A DNA stretch of 64,000 nucleotides from DASXTC01 sp036505635 (GTDB lineage Bacteria; Acidobacteriota; Polarisedimenticolia; JACPZX01; DASXTC01). This document shows, in pieces, positions 16,045-24,423 of the stretch. The stretch is from contig DASXTC010000045.1 in assembly GCA_036505635.1 (NCBI GenBank), positions 1 through 64,000 on the forward strand. The letters run 5' to 3'. The translations under genes were made by a program, and so were the position numbers. The notes under the pieces are model-generated. The model did no database searches and was not told where the DNA came from. It worked only from the letters and a program-made list of their open reading frames with translations. Every line of letters begins with the position of its first letter. The first letter of the stretch is position 1.

Positions 16045-17937
16045 TTGACTCTCGACCGGAAAGGGCACGCACTTCTTCTCACGGACGTCGCCGCGGTTTG
16101 CGCGGCGGCCCTCGGCGCCAACTACCTCCGATTCGACGAGATCTATCCCGCCGGATTCATCCATTTCGAGAAGTGGCTCCTGCTCGACCTCATACTGACC
16201 CCGCTCGTCTTCTACGTCATGGGGCTCTACCGCAGCGCGTGGCGCTACGCCAGCATCTCCGACCTGAAGGTGATCGTATTCGCCGTGACGTGCCGGACCC
16301 TGTTGCTCACGTCCCTGTTCATCCTGCTCGGCTATGACCGGGGAGTCCCTCGATCCACGATCGTCCTGCAGGGAATCCTCCTTCTCGGCGCCGTGGGTGG
16401 GACCCGACTGCTGACGCGCGTGAGGCGGGAGATGAGTCAGCAGAAGAACCTCAGGCACAAGACGCCGGTCGTGATCGTCGGCGCCGGCGACGCGGGCGAG
16501 ATCATCCTTCGCGAGCTGCGCGGCAACCGGACGCTGCCGTACAACCCCATCGGCTTCGTGGACGACGATCCGGCCAAGTGGGGGGTTCGCATCCACGGTG
16601 TGCCGGTGCTTGGCGGCACGGCGGACATTCCCGCCATCGCGTCCAGCCGCAGGGTCAAGGATGCCATCATCGCGATCCCCTCGGCCTCCGGTCGACAGCT
16701 CGCGGCTATCTACAAGGTCTGCAAGTCGGCGGGCGTTCGCGCCAAGACGGTTCCGCCCGTCAGTCAGCTCATCGACGGCCGCCTCAGCCTGAGCCAGATC
16801 CGCAACGTGGAGCTGGAGGATCTGCTGGGGAGGGAAGCGGTAAGCGTGGAGATGGACGTCATCAGGGAGAGCCTGGCCGGCAAACGGGTTCTCATCACGG
16901 GAGGGGCCGGCTCGATCGGCCGGGAGCTGGCCCGGCAGGTCGCGGGCCTGGGGCCCGAGCGGCTCGTCGTGTTCGACCGCAACGAGAACTCGATGTACTT
17001 CACCGAGCTCGACCTGAGGAAACGATTCCCGTCCGTGTCGATCGACTGTGTGGTTGGAGACATTCTGGATCGCTCGCGACTCAACGATCTGATGGAGGTC
17101 TGCGCCCCGCAGATCGTTTTCCACGCGGCGGCCTTCAAGCACGTCCCCATGATGGAGGTCAATGCGGCCGAGGCCTTCAAGAACAACGTTCTGGGCACGC
17201 GCAACGTGGCGGAGAAGGCGGCCGAGATGGGCGTCGAACGGTTCGTTCTCATCTCCACCGACAAGGCGGTCAACCCCGTCAGCGTCATGGGAGGGACCAA
17301 GCGGCTGGCCGAGCTGGTCCTCCAGGACATCCGGGAAACTGCGACACGTTTCGTTTCGGTGCGCTTCGGTAATGTGCTCGGCAGCGACGGCTCCGTCGTC
17401 CCGCTCTTCAAGAAGCAGATCGCCGACGGCGGGCCCGTGACGGTGACCCACCCGGAGGTGACCCGCTATTTCATGACGATCACGGAGGCCGTTCAGCTCG
17501 TGCTGCAGGCGGGCAGCATGGGGGTCGGCGGCGAGGTGTTTCTCCTGGACATGGGTGAGCCGATCCGGATCGTCGATCTGGCGCGCAACCTCATCGAGCT
17601 GTCTGGCTTCCGCCCCGACGAGGACATCGAGATCGTCTTCACGGGGCTTCGCCCCGGCGAGAAGCTGCACGAGGAGCTCTACTACCGCAGCGAGGAATGG
17701 GGGACCACCGCGCACGCGAAGATCCTCAAGTTCAGGAACGGCAAGGGGCCGGTCGGAGCCGTGCTGCCGCGGATCCAGTTGATGGAGCACGTGGTACACG
17801 AAGGCCCGGCGCACGAGACGGACGAGGTGGTCAGGCGCGCTCTGACCGACCTCATCCCGGAGTTCCGCGGAGCGACCGCGCCCGACACCCGCAAGCCGGT
17901 CCCGGGCAGGACCCCGGTCAGGGCCGCCTACATTTAG
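16045..17937 (+). CDS. CapD/FlaA1/WbpM-family UDP-sugar 4,6-dehydratase
   Basis: 630 aa. The N-terminal 115 residues contain four transmembrane helices. A first Rossmann-like CoA-binding-type domain (VIVGAGDAGE, about residue 147) is followed by the short-chain dehydrogenase/epimerase domain: GGAGSIGRELA near 288, FHAAAFKHVPMME near 357, the STDKAVNPVSVMGGTKR active-site segment near 408 and FGNVLGSDGSV near 446. Members convert UDP-GlcNAc to a 4-keto-6-deoxy sugar for surface glycans. Upstream of the TTG (16045) the frame is closed by a stop at 16012-16014 with no ATG or GTG, so TTG is the start. First gene of the operon; with the DegT and formyltransferase genes it suggests a modified amino sugar. 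Confidence 0.92.
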   Translation: MTLDRKGHALLLTDVAAVCAAALGANYLRFDEIYPAGFIHFEKWLLLDLILTPLVFYVMGLYRSAWRYASISDLKVIVFAVTCRTLLLTSLFILLGYDRGVPRSTIVLQGILLLGAVGGTRLLTRVRREMSQQKNLRHKTPVVIVGAGDAGEIILRELRGNRTLPYNPIGFVDDDPAKWGVRIHGVPVLGGTADIPAIASSRRVKDAIIAIPSASGRQLAAIYKVCKSAGVRAKTVPPVSQLIDGRLSLSQIRNVELEDLLGREAVSVEMDVIRESLAGKRVLITGGAGSIGRELARQVAGLGPERLVVFDRNENSMYFTELDLRKRFPSVSIDCVVGDILDRSRLNDLMEVCAPQIVFHAAAFKHVPMMEVNAAEAFKNNVLGTRNVAEKAAEMGVERFVLISTDKAVNPVSVMGGTKRLAELVLQDIRETATRFVSVRFGNVLGSDGSVVPLFKKQIADGGPVTVTHPEVTRYFMTITEAVQLVLQAGSMGVGGEVFLLDMGEPIRIVDLARNLIELSGFRPDEDIEIVFTGLRPGEKLHEELYYRSEEWGTTAHAKILKFRNGKGPVGAVLPRIQLMEHVVHEGPAHETDEVVRRALTDLIPEFRGATAPDTRKPVPGRTPVRAAYI

Positions 17938-17980
17938 GAAAAAATTTTGGTTCCGGTTGTTCAAATCCGTTCATTTTAAC

Positions 17981-18009
17981 TTGACGCAGGACGTGACCTG
18001 CTGTATATG
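17981..18009 (+). promoter_or_regulatory. internal promoter before the export genes
   Basis: TTGACG (17981-17986), 17-bp spacer and TATATG (18004-18009), preceded by an AT-rich stretch (17938-17980) that could act as an UP element. It would give the export genes expression independent of the operon promoter. It also rules out the upstream in-frame ATG at 18007 as start of the next gene. Confidence 0.6.
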
Positions 18010-18069
18010 GTCAGGTCGTTCCATATCAGTTCGGGAAAGGAGTGCGCCGCTCATGCGGGAGTGTGCGCC

Positions 18070-18648
18070 ATGAGGAGATTGTCCGTGCTCTTGCTGCCTG
18101 CGCTCCTTCTGGTGACGGGAGCGCTCGCCGGTCCACAGGCGGCCGAACCCGTCGCGGACTCGGAGGACTACGTCATCGGAGTCGAGGACGTCCTGTTCGT
18201 GTCGGTCTGGAAGAACCCCGACCTCTCGCGCGAGGTGCCGGTGCGCCCCGACGGAAAGATCACGCTGCCGCTGATCGACGACATCCCGGCGGTCGGGCTG
18301 ACTCCCGCACGCCTCAAGGAAGTTCTCACGGAGAGATGGAGAGCGTTCATCACCGCTCCCGAGGTTTCCGTGATCGTGACGCAGGTCAACAGCCTGAAGG
18401 TCTACATGGTCGGAGAGATCCTCAAGCCGGGGATCCTGGTGCTCAAGAGCCGGACCAGACTTCTCCAGGCGCTGTCGCAGGCCGGCGGGTTCACGGCCTT
18501 CGCGGATCGAGCCCGAGTCGTGGTGCTGCGCAACGCGGCGGACGGCAAAGAGACGCGCATGGAGTTCAACTACCGGAAGATCCTCTCGGGGGCCCGTCCC
18601 GAGGACAACATCTTCCTGATGCCCGGTGACACGGTCATCGTGTTCTAG
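18070..18648 (+). CDS. Wza-like polysaccharide export protein
   Basis: 192 aa. A signal peptide covers about residues 1-25, then a polysaccharide-export (Poly_export) domain begins with DYVIGVEDVLFVSVWKNPDLS, with PDGKITLPLI near residue 63, followed by one SLBB domain (about 110-185, VYMVGEILKPG). It lacks a lipobox and is much shorter than E. coli Wza (379 aa), matching the small periplasmic exporters found with separate outer-membrane barrels. The next gene encodes such a barrel, so the two may form the outer-membrane exit channel. Confidence 0.88.
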   Translation: MRRLSVLLLPALLLVTGALAGPQAAEPVADSEDYVIGVEDVLFVSVWKNPDLSREVPVRPDGKITLPLIDDIPAVGLTPARLKEVLTERWRAFITAPEVSVIVTQVNSLKVYMVGEILKPGILVLKSRTRLLQALSQAGGFTAFADRARVVVLRNAADGKETRMEFNYRKILSGARPEDNIFLMPGDTVIVF

Positions 18649-18663
18649 GATTCACGCACAGCC

Positions 18664-19959
18664 ATGAGACGAGCGATGTCGATCCTGCTTCTGACAGCCT
18701 CCTCCACGGCGCCCCTGCCGGCCGCCGGGGCCTGGGACTTCTACGGCGGCGCCGGACTCAACGTCGGGCGGGCCGGCGACCCCGGGTTCGCCGGGACACG
18801 GCAGGCCAACCCCGCCTACGATCCGAACTCGACGGTGTGCTCCAATCCCGCAGACCCCAATTACGACGCGATCTGCCGCAAGACCATCGCGATACCCAGC
18901 TCCGAGCGGCGTAGCTCCTATACGGGGTCGGCGCGCGTGACCGGGGGCCTGAAAGGGGACTGGGGCGACACGCAGTTCGACATCACCTACTCGCCGATGG
19001 CGAGCCTCTATTTCGACCGGGCCGAGCTCAACCAGGTCGGCCACAACCTGGCCTCCACCTGGAGACACGACTACTCTCCGAGGGCCTCGGTGAACTTCAA
19101 CGCTCTCTTCAACTACACGCCGGAGCAGGATGTCGACCCGGCCAACCTGCAGCAGAACAGCCTGCTGGTGAACCGCACGAGCCGGACTTATGGCACGTTT
19201 CGGGGCTCCTATGGCTTCCAGTCCGGCCCCCGCACGACCTTCGATTGGTCGTACCGGTACGCGCTGAGGGCCTTCAGCTCGGATACCTTCGTGGACAGCT
19301 CCGCCCACAGTCTCGGCCTCAACTGGAGGAGACGTCTGGGGCCGAGGGGCTTCGTGCAGTCCGGGTACGAGTACGGGCTCACGCTGTACGGCGATGGCCC
19401 CTCCGTCGACCCCAATACCGGGATCAGCCCTCGATTCACCGATGCGAAACATCACAGGGCGAGCGCCGGGTGGGGGCTCCAGTCCGCCCGGGGCTTCACG
19501 TTGAACATCAACGCCGGCTACAACATCGTCGTCCCCGTGCGAACCGAGCTCGAGAGCTTCTCGGGTCTTTACACCGACACGTCGCTGGGGTGGAGCGGCA
19601 CGCGGTTCTCGACGGTGGGCGGTTACGTGCGCGCGCTGACGGACGGCGGCGGCGCCTTCTCCAACGCGCAGTCCGAGGTCATTCACGCGACGGCGCGGGC
19701 GGCCTTCACGAAGTCCTTCTCCGGCGACCTCGCGGTCTCGCGCAACGCGCACACGAGGCTGGCGCAAGGGACGGCCGGCGGCGAGGAGACGGTTCGCTCC
19801 CTCAATGGCCGGGCTTCCCTTAATTACTCTTTCGCCAGGGATTGGGCGGTGAACGTGGGCTGGACCCACTACCGCCAGGGCGGAGGGAGCGCGGGGGGAA
19901 CGGCCCCCGACGTCAGGGCCAGCCGCTACTCCGCCGGGATCTCATGGAGCGTGCGGTAA
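18664..19959 (+). CDS. outer-membrane beta-barrel protein of the polysaccharide exporter
   Basis: 431 aa. Weak N-terminal signal peptide (about 1-22). The rest is a succession of amphipathic beta strands with many Tyr, Trp and Gly, for example YSPRASVNFNALFNYTP and GWTHYRQGG, ending in a strand closing with Trp-Ser-Val-Arg. The length suits a barrel of 16-18 strands. It follows the Wza-like gene by 15 bp and overlaps the Wzz gene (TAATG). By position it is the likely outer-membrane component for exopolysaccharide secretion, similar in context to the barrels of exosortase-type polysaccharide loci. Confidence 0.8.
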   Translation: MRRAMSILLLTASSTAPLPAAGAWDFYGGAGLNVGRAGDPGFAGTRQANPAYDPNSTVCSNPADPNYDAICRKTIAIPSSERRSSYTGSARVTGGLKGDWGDTQFDITYSPMASLYFDRAELNQVGHNLASTWRHDYSPRASVNFNALFNYTPEQDVDPANLQQNSLLVNRTSRTYGTFRGSYGFQSGPRTTFDWSYRYALRAFSSDTFVDSSAHSLGLNWRRRLGPRGFVQSGYEYGLTLYGDGPSVDPNTGISPRFTDAKHHRASAGWGLQSARGFTLNINAGYNIVVPVRTELESFSGLYTDTSLGWSGTRFSTVGGYVRALTDGGGAFSNAQSEVIHATARAAFTKSFSGDLAVSRNAHTRLAQGTAGGEETVRSLNGRASLNYSFARDWAVNVGWTHYRQGGGSAGGTAPDVRASRYSAGISWSVR

Positions 19960-21455
19960 TGGAAGAGCTCATCAACGTCACGGCGCTCGTCAACAGTCTC
20001 AAGAGGCTGTGGTGGGTACCCGTGCTCACCCTGCTGGCCGGCACCCTTTTCTCCATCGATCTGTGCGAGCGGCTGCCCAAGATCTATCAGGCCAGCACGC
20101 TGATCCTCGTCGAGCCGCAGAAGATCCCCACGAACTACGTCAAGCCGATCGTCAGCACGACCATCGACAACAGGATCAAGACCATCCAGCAGCAGGTGAC
20201 CAGCCGCAGCCGGATCGAGACGATCATCAACGACAAGAACCTCTTCCCGACCCAGCGCGACCGGGTGCCGATGGAGGACCTCGTGGCGCAGGTGACGCGC
20301 GGGATCAAGCTGGAGGTGCGCGGCACCAGCACCTTCAAGATCTTCTACGAGGACAGGGACCCGGCCATCGCCGCCCTCGTGGCCAACTCGGTTGCCGAGC
20401 TGTTCATCACCGAAAACGTCAACGCCCGCACCAAGGAAGCCCGCGGCACCACGCTCTTCCTCGAGCAGCAACTGGATCAGACGAAGAAGGAGCTGGAGCG
20501 TCAGGAAGGGCTCATCACCGAGTTCAACCGGGCCCACATGTCGGAGCTTCCAACCCAGCGGGATCTGAACTTCCAGATGCTGGAGGGCTACCGGTCGAGG
20601 CTCAGCACGACGATGGACGCCATCAGCAAGGAGGAGGACCGCAGGATCGTCCTCGAGACGCAGCTCGCCGAGATGCCGGCCTCGGGCCTGGGAACCGGTC
20701 AAAACGCGGTCTCCGAGCTGGACCTGAAGCGCCAGCGCCTCAACGAGCTGCGCTCCCAGTTCACTGAGCAGCATCCCGAGGTGGCCCTGGTCAAGCGGCA
20801 GATCGCCGACCTGGAGAGACAGCTCACGACTCAGGCGGAGCAGAGTGACCCCAACGCGCAAGCGCCCGTGGGGATCTCGGTCCGCGAACAGCAGCTCAGG
20901 ACGCAGGTCGCCGAAATCAAGCTCAAGGTCAAGGATCTGAGCCGGGAGGCGGACCGCCTGAGGAACCTGGTGACGGATTACGAAGGGCGCGTCGCCAACG
21001 CCCCTCAAAACGAACGGGCGCTGCTTACGCTCCGTCGTGACTACGACATCCTGCAGCAGAACTATGTCGAGCTACTCCGCAACAAGGGCCAGGCGGAGAT
21101 GGCGGAGAGCCTGGAACAGGAGCGTCAGGGCGAGCAGTTCATCGTGCTGGACCGCGCCGTGGCCCCGGCGAGACCCTTCAAGCCGAACCTCTCGCAGATC
21201 CTGGCCTTCGGATGCGCGCTGGGCTTGATCTCGGGCGTGGTCCTCGCGTTGTTGTTCGACATCGTGCTGCCGAAGTTCAGGACCGAGGACGAGCTGGTCG
21301 CCGCATTCGGGATCCCGGTCCTGGTCAGCGTCCCGGCGATCGTCTCGCAGGAGTCTCACTCCCGGGCGAGGGGCCGGCGCAAGCTCCTCCTCAGCACCGG
21401 GATCCTCGCGGCGCTCCTCGTGGCGGCCGCCCTCTACGGATTCCTCAGGGGGTGA
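19959..21455 (+). CDS. Wzz/GNVR-type polysaccharide co-polymerase
   Basis: 498 aa, ATG overlapping the previous stop. A Wzz domain (about 1-100) with the first transmembrane helix at about 22-40 is followed by a long periplasmic coiled coil (about 180-400, many Glu/Gln/Arg heptads), the GNVR-like segment ending in APARPFKPN near 425, and a second membrane helix near 435-458. There is no fused kinase domain; a separate kinase gene follows 5 bp downstream. It controls chain length and couples polymerisation to export. A third hydrophobic helix at the extreme C-terminus (about 475-495) is an addition to the usual two-helix topology. Confidence 0.92.
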   Translation: MEELINVTALVNSLKRLWWVPVLTLLAGTLFSIDLCERLPKIYQASTLILVEPQKIPTNYVKPIVSTTIDNRIKTIQQQVTSRSRIETIINDKNLFPTQRDRVPMEDLVAQVTRGIKLEVRGTSTFKIFYEDRDPAIAALVANSVAELFITENVNARTKEARGTTLFLEQQLDQTKKELERQEGLITEFNRAHMSELPTQRDLNFQMLEGYRSRLSTTMDAISKEEDRRIVLETQLAEMPASGLGTGQNAVSELDLKRQRLNELRSQFTEQHPEVALVKRQIADLERQLTTQAEQSDPNAQAPVGISVREQQLRTQVAEIKLKVKDLSREADRLRNLVTDYEGRVANAPQNERALLTLRRDYDILQQNYVELLRNKGQAEMAESLEQERQGEQFIVLDRAVAPARPFKPNLSQILAFGCALGLISGVVLALLFDIVLPKFRTEDELVAAFGIPVLVSVPAIVSQESHSRARGRRKLLLSTGILAALLVAAALYGFLRG

Positions 21456-21460
21456 CGCGC

Positions 21461-22180
21461 ATGGAGAGAACCGGCTGGATCCGGAGCGAGATGCTCGTGG
21501 CCCTGTACGATCAGACGAGCATGGCGGGCGAACAGTTCCGCAAGCTGCAGGTCAAGCTCCGCGCCCTCCGGCACGCGACGGGTGGCAGTCTCTCCTCCAT
21601 CGTGGTCACGAGCCCCTTGATGGGGGAGGGCAAGACCGCGTGCGCCGTGAACCTGGCGCTGGCGCTCTCGCACGACGAGTCGGACCGTCGCGTGCTTCTG
21701 ATCGACTGCGACGTGAGAAAGCCCAAGGTCTCTTCGTACCTCGACCGCCTGCCGGCTCGCGGGCTCCTCGACGTCCTCGATGGGCGTCTCGCGCTCGGCG
21801 AAGCGGTGACGCGGATGCCCGGCGACACCCTCGACGTCCTGGCGATGCCCCCCACGACCGGCGCGAACGGGGGCCGGCCGCACACCTTGCCCATCGAGAA
21901 GCTCAAGGTCCTTCTGGGCACCCTGCGAACCGTCTACGAGTTCGTCGTCTGCGACGCGCCCCCCGTGCTCCCGACCGCCGACGCCGCAGGTCTGGTCAAC
22001 ATCTGCGACGGCGCCCTGATGGTGGTGCGGGCCGGCGTGACGCCGCGCCCGGCGGCGGGCAAAGCCCTCGGGGCGATCGACAAGCAAAAGCTGGTGGGAT
22101 TCCTGCTCAACGCGGTCCCCGAGTCTCGCATGGGCAGGTACTACTACAAGTACTACGAGCAGCCCGAGGAGAAGCCATGA
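21461..22180 (+). CDS. BY-kinase (CpsD/CapB-type tyrosine autokinase)
   Basis: 239 aa cytoplasmic P-loop protein. Walker A SPLMGEGKTACAVN near residue 50, Walker A' LLIDCDVRKPK near 82 and Walker B FVVCDAPP near 163, then a C-terminal Tyr cluster (GRYYYKYYEQP) that is the expected autophosphorylation site. It pairs with the separate Wzz-type protein upstream as in Gram-positive CpsC/CpsD, an arrangement also seen in several Gram-negative phyla. Phosphorylation cycles of the Tyr tail regulate polymer length and export. Confidence 0.93.
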   Translation: MERTGWIRSEMLVALYDQTSMAGEQFRKLQVKLRALRHATGGSLSSIVVTSPLMGEGKTACAVNLALALSHDESDRRVLLIDCDVRKPKVSSYLDRLPARGLLDVLDGRLALGEAVTRMPGDTLDVLAMPPTTGANGGRPHTLPIEKLKVLLGTLRTVYEFVVCDAPPVLPTADAAGLVNICDGALMVVRAGVTPRPAAGKALGAIDKQKLVGFLLNAVPESRMGRYYYKYYEQPEEKP

Positions 22181-22716
22181 TCGAAGTCGCCGGCACGACC
22201 GAGTGGCCCCCTTCGAACTGGTACGTCGTGAACACCAAACCGCGCAAGGAGGAGTTCGCGCGCAGGCTGCTGGAGCAAGGGGGCTTCACGGTGCTGGTGC
22301 CGCGCGTGCTCGAGTGGAGCCGGTCCCGGGGGAGGATGAAGGAGAGGGTCTCCATCCTGTTTCCGGGGTACATCTTCGTGCGGATGTCGGCGGGCCGCGA
22401 CCACGCCTCGGTGCGATGGACACCCGGCGTCAAGCGCGTGATCGGGGCCCACGACGGGCCCGCTCCGGTGGACGACGCGCTGGTCTCGGAGCTGGCGAGT
22501 CGGATGGGAGATCGGGGCTACATCGTGCAGAGACCGGGCCTGGCTGCCGGTGACAGGATCGAGGTGCGTGGCGGACCATTCGCGGGGCTGATGGGGCTGG
22601 TCGAAGGGCCCAGCAGCGCGGCGGAGCGCGTCCGCGTTCTGCTGACGGTTTTTTCTCGAAGGACCACGGTGGAGATCGACGAGCGGAATCTCGTTCGTCT
22701 GGGGCACGGATGCTGA
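22177..22716 (+). CDS. NusG paralogue, transcription antiterminator (RfaH/UpxY/LoaP-like)
   Basis: 179 aa, ATGA overlap with the kinase gene. The NGN domain opens with SNWYVVNTKPRKEE and contains LFPGYIFVRM near residue 66; the C-terminal KOW domain has AGDRIEVRGGPFAG near 124. Specialised NusG paralogues encoded inside polysaccharide operons bind RNA polymerase and suppress early termination in their own long operon. Here the gene sits sixth in a ~17-kb transcription unit whose 5' leader is rich in hairpins, consistent with that role. Which class (RfaH, UpxY, LoaP) it belongs to cannot be decided by eye. Confidence 0.9.
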   Translation: MIEVAGTTEWPPSNWYVVNTKPRKEEFARRLLEQGGFTVLVPRVLEWSRSRGRMKERVSILFPGYIFVRMSAGRDHASVRWTPGVKRVIGAHDGPAPVDDALVSELASRMGDRGYIVQRPGLAAGDRIEVRGGPFAGLMGLVEGPSSAAERVRVLLTVFSRRTTVEIDERNLVRLGHGC

Positions 22717-22786
22717 CTTCTCCGCCGCGCGGGCGGCGGGAGTCCCATCCATGGGGAGGGGGAAGCAATGGACATCAAGGTGGAGC

Positions 22787-22993
22787 ATGGACAGAGACAG
22801 CGATGAGATTCTGACGAGCAGGGAGGCCCAGAGGCTCCTCAAAATCGGGAGGACAAAGCTCTGGGCGCTGACGAAGGACGGTCACCTGCCCGCCTACCGC
22901 ATTGGAGACGGGAAGACCTCCGCCCTGAGGTACAAGAGGGTGGAACTCATGAAGTGGCTGGACGAGAACCGGATCGTTCTGAAAAAGATCTGA
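22787..22993 (+). CDS. excisionase-family (MerR-like) HTH protein
   Basis: 68 aa from an ATG behind GGTGGAG. The core reads LTSREAQRLLKIGRTKLWALTK, then PAYRIG and YKRVELMKWLDE, the pattern of the winged-helix excisionase family (DNA-binding domain, TIGR01764 type). There is no integrase nearby and the gene is embedded in the polysaccharide operon, with the next gene overlapping it, so it is more likely a small transcription regulator of the locus than a phage excisionase. An earlier in-frame ATG at 22751 exists but has a poorer context. Confidence 0.8.
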   Translation: MDRDSDEILTSREAQRLLKIGRTKLWALTKDGHLPAYRIGDGKTSALRYKRVELMKWLDENRIVLKKI

Positions 22994-24423
22994 TTCGGCT
23001 CCAGGTGGGTCGCGGCATCCTGCCGGGTCTGCTGGCCGCGCTGGCGGTGGCGCTCCTTTTTTACGCCGTGGCGGTGGAGCCCTTCGCGGTCGGACGTCAC
23101 GATGTGCGCGTCCGCGTCGCCGGGCTTCCGTCCGCCTTCGAGGGATACCGAATCCTGCACCTGTCCGACCTGGAGGCCACCTCGCCCGGCCTGCGCGAGG
23201 AGCGCGTGGCGCGGATCGCGCGGGAGGCTCGGCCCGACCTGGTGGTGGTCACCGGGGATCTGACGCGCAAGAACCTCACGGGCGGGCGCAGGTGGAGGGC
23301 GATTCGGGAGATGGCGGTCTGGCTGGCGGCTCTCCAGCCACCCGACGGCGTCTGGTTCGTCCAGGGGCACGGTGAGATGGCATCCCACATCGACGAGGGG
23401 ACCTTGAAGTCGGAGCTGGCGGCCGCGGGGATCGGCTCCCTGTGGGACGAGGTCCATCTCATATCGCGCGGGGACGACTCGATCGCGTTGGCGGGCGTCA
23501 AGGTCCACGACTATGGGGGAGAGGGGCCGTGGGAGTTTCCCGGGCCGGGGCTGATCCGGCAGGGGCCCGGCAGCCGTCCCACCTATCTGGAGCTGGAGGC
23601 TCCGGGCGCCTCCACGTGGACCGACTACGACATCGCGGGTCGTCTCCGATTCAGCAGCCCCGAGGACTGGGTGGGGGTCATGGCCCACAGCCGGCTCTCC
23701 ACGAAGGAGGACCGGTTCTATCTCGCGCTCCGGCGCTCGACGAGGCCGTACCTGGGCATCTCGGCTCACGGGACGACCTACAGCCGTGGACGGATCGAAC
23801 GGTGGAGACCGATGGAGGCAGGCCAGTGGCACAGGTTTCGTCTCAGAGTCGAGACCAGGCCTGCCGCCGTGAACCTGAGGGCGCGCGTCTGGCCCGACGG
23901 AGACGACGAGCCGGCCGCGTGGGATCTGGAGTACGCGGATGCCGCCGCCTCCAGGATCGCCTCGGGGGCGCCGGGGCTCTACGCCGAAGGGCCCGGCATC
24001 AAGGAGTTCGCCGATCTGAACGTCGTGCGCGCGGGCGACATGGATCCCGTCTCCGGCGACACGGAACTGAAGTGGCGCGAGCCCGCGGGTAGCGACCTGC
24101 TTCTCGATCTGCTCGCCCGCGTGCCCGCCGGAGCTCCCGTCATCCTCCTGTCCCACACGCCCGACATCTTCCCCGAGGCACGAGAGCTCGACATCCCGCT
24201 CACGCTGGCGGGACACACGCAGGGTGGGCAGATCCGCCTGCCCCTCATCGGAGCGCTCGTCACCGACACGAGGCTGGGTCGCGGCTACGCGGCGGGCCTC
24301 TTCGTGGAGGGCCGCAGCGCGCTCTTCACGAACCGAGGAGTGGGCACGACCCGGATCCCGTTGAGATTCCTCTCGCCCCCCGAGGCAGCCGTCGTGACAC
24401 TGGCGGGCGGGGACGCGCCATGA
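22954..24423 (+). CDS. metallophosphoesterase-like membrane protein with insert, altered active site
   Basis: 489 aa from a GTG at 22954 that overlaps the HTH gene; GTG 23005 is an alternative. One membrane helix (about 20-42) is followed by a calcineurin-like fold of the YkuE/YaeI type, interrupted at about residues 185-360 by an inserted beta-rich region resembling concanavalin/LamG-type or keto-disaccharide-hydrolase domains (TDYDIAGRLRFSS, WHRFRLRVET). The metal motifs are unusual: HLSDLE instead of DLH, QGHGE instead of GNHD, and AGHTQGGQ instead of GHTHGGQ, whereas TGD and LLSHTPD are intact. It may have lost phosphatase activity or use other ligands. The position between the regulators and the polymerase suggests a role in glycan assembly. 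Confidence 0.75.
   Translation: MAGREPDRSEKDLIRLQVGRGILPGLLAALAVALLFYAVAVEPFAVGRHDVRVRVAGLPSAFEGYRILHLSDLEATSPGLREERVARIAREARPDLVVVTGDLTRKNLTGGRRWRAIREMAVWLAALQPPDGVWFVQGHGEMASHIDEGTLKSELAAAGIGSLWDEVHLISRGDDSIALAGVKVHDYGGEGPWEFPGPGLIRQGPGSRPTYLELEAPGASTWTDYDIAGRLRFSSPEDWVGVMAHSRLSTKEDRFYLALRRSTRPYLGISAHGTTYSRGRIERWRPMEAGQWHRFRLRVETRPAAVNLRARVWPDGDDEPAAWDLEYADAAASRIASGAPGLYAEGPGIKEFADLNVVRAGDMDPVSGDTELKWREPAGSDLLLDLLARVPAGAPVILLSHTPDIFPEARELDIPLTLAGHTQGGQIRLPLIGALVTDTRLGRGYAAGLFVEGRSALFTNRGVGTTRIPLRFLSPPEAAVVTLAGGDAP

Noticed and set aside
15682..17964. A 760-codon open frame on the minus strand opposite the dehydratase gene
   Set aside because: It mirrors the codon pattern of the plus-strand gene, shows His/Asp/Arg/Val-rich low-complexity translation and no known domain. 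Long antisense frames are expected at this GC.
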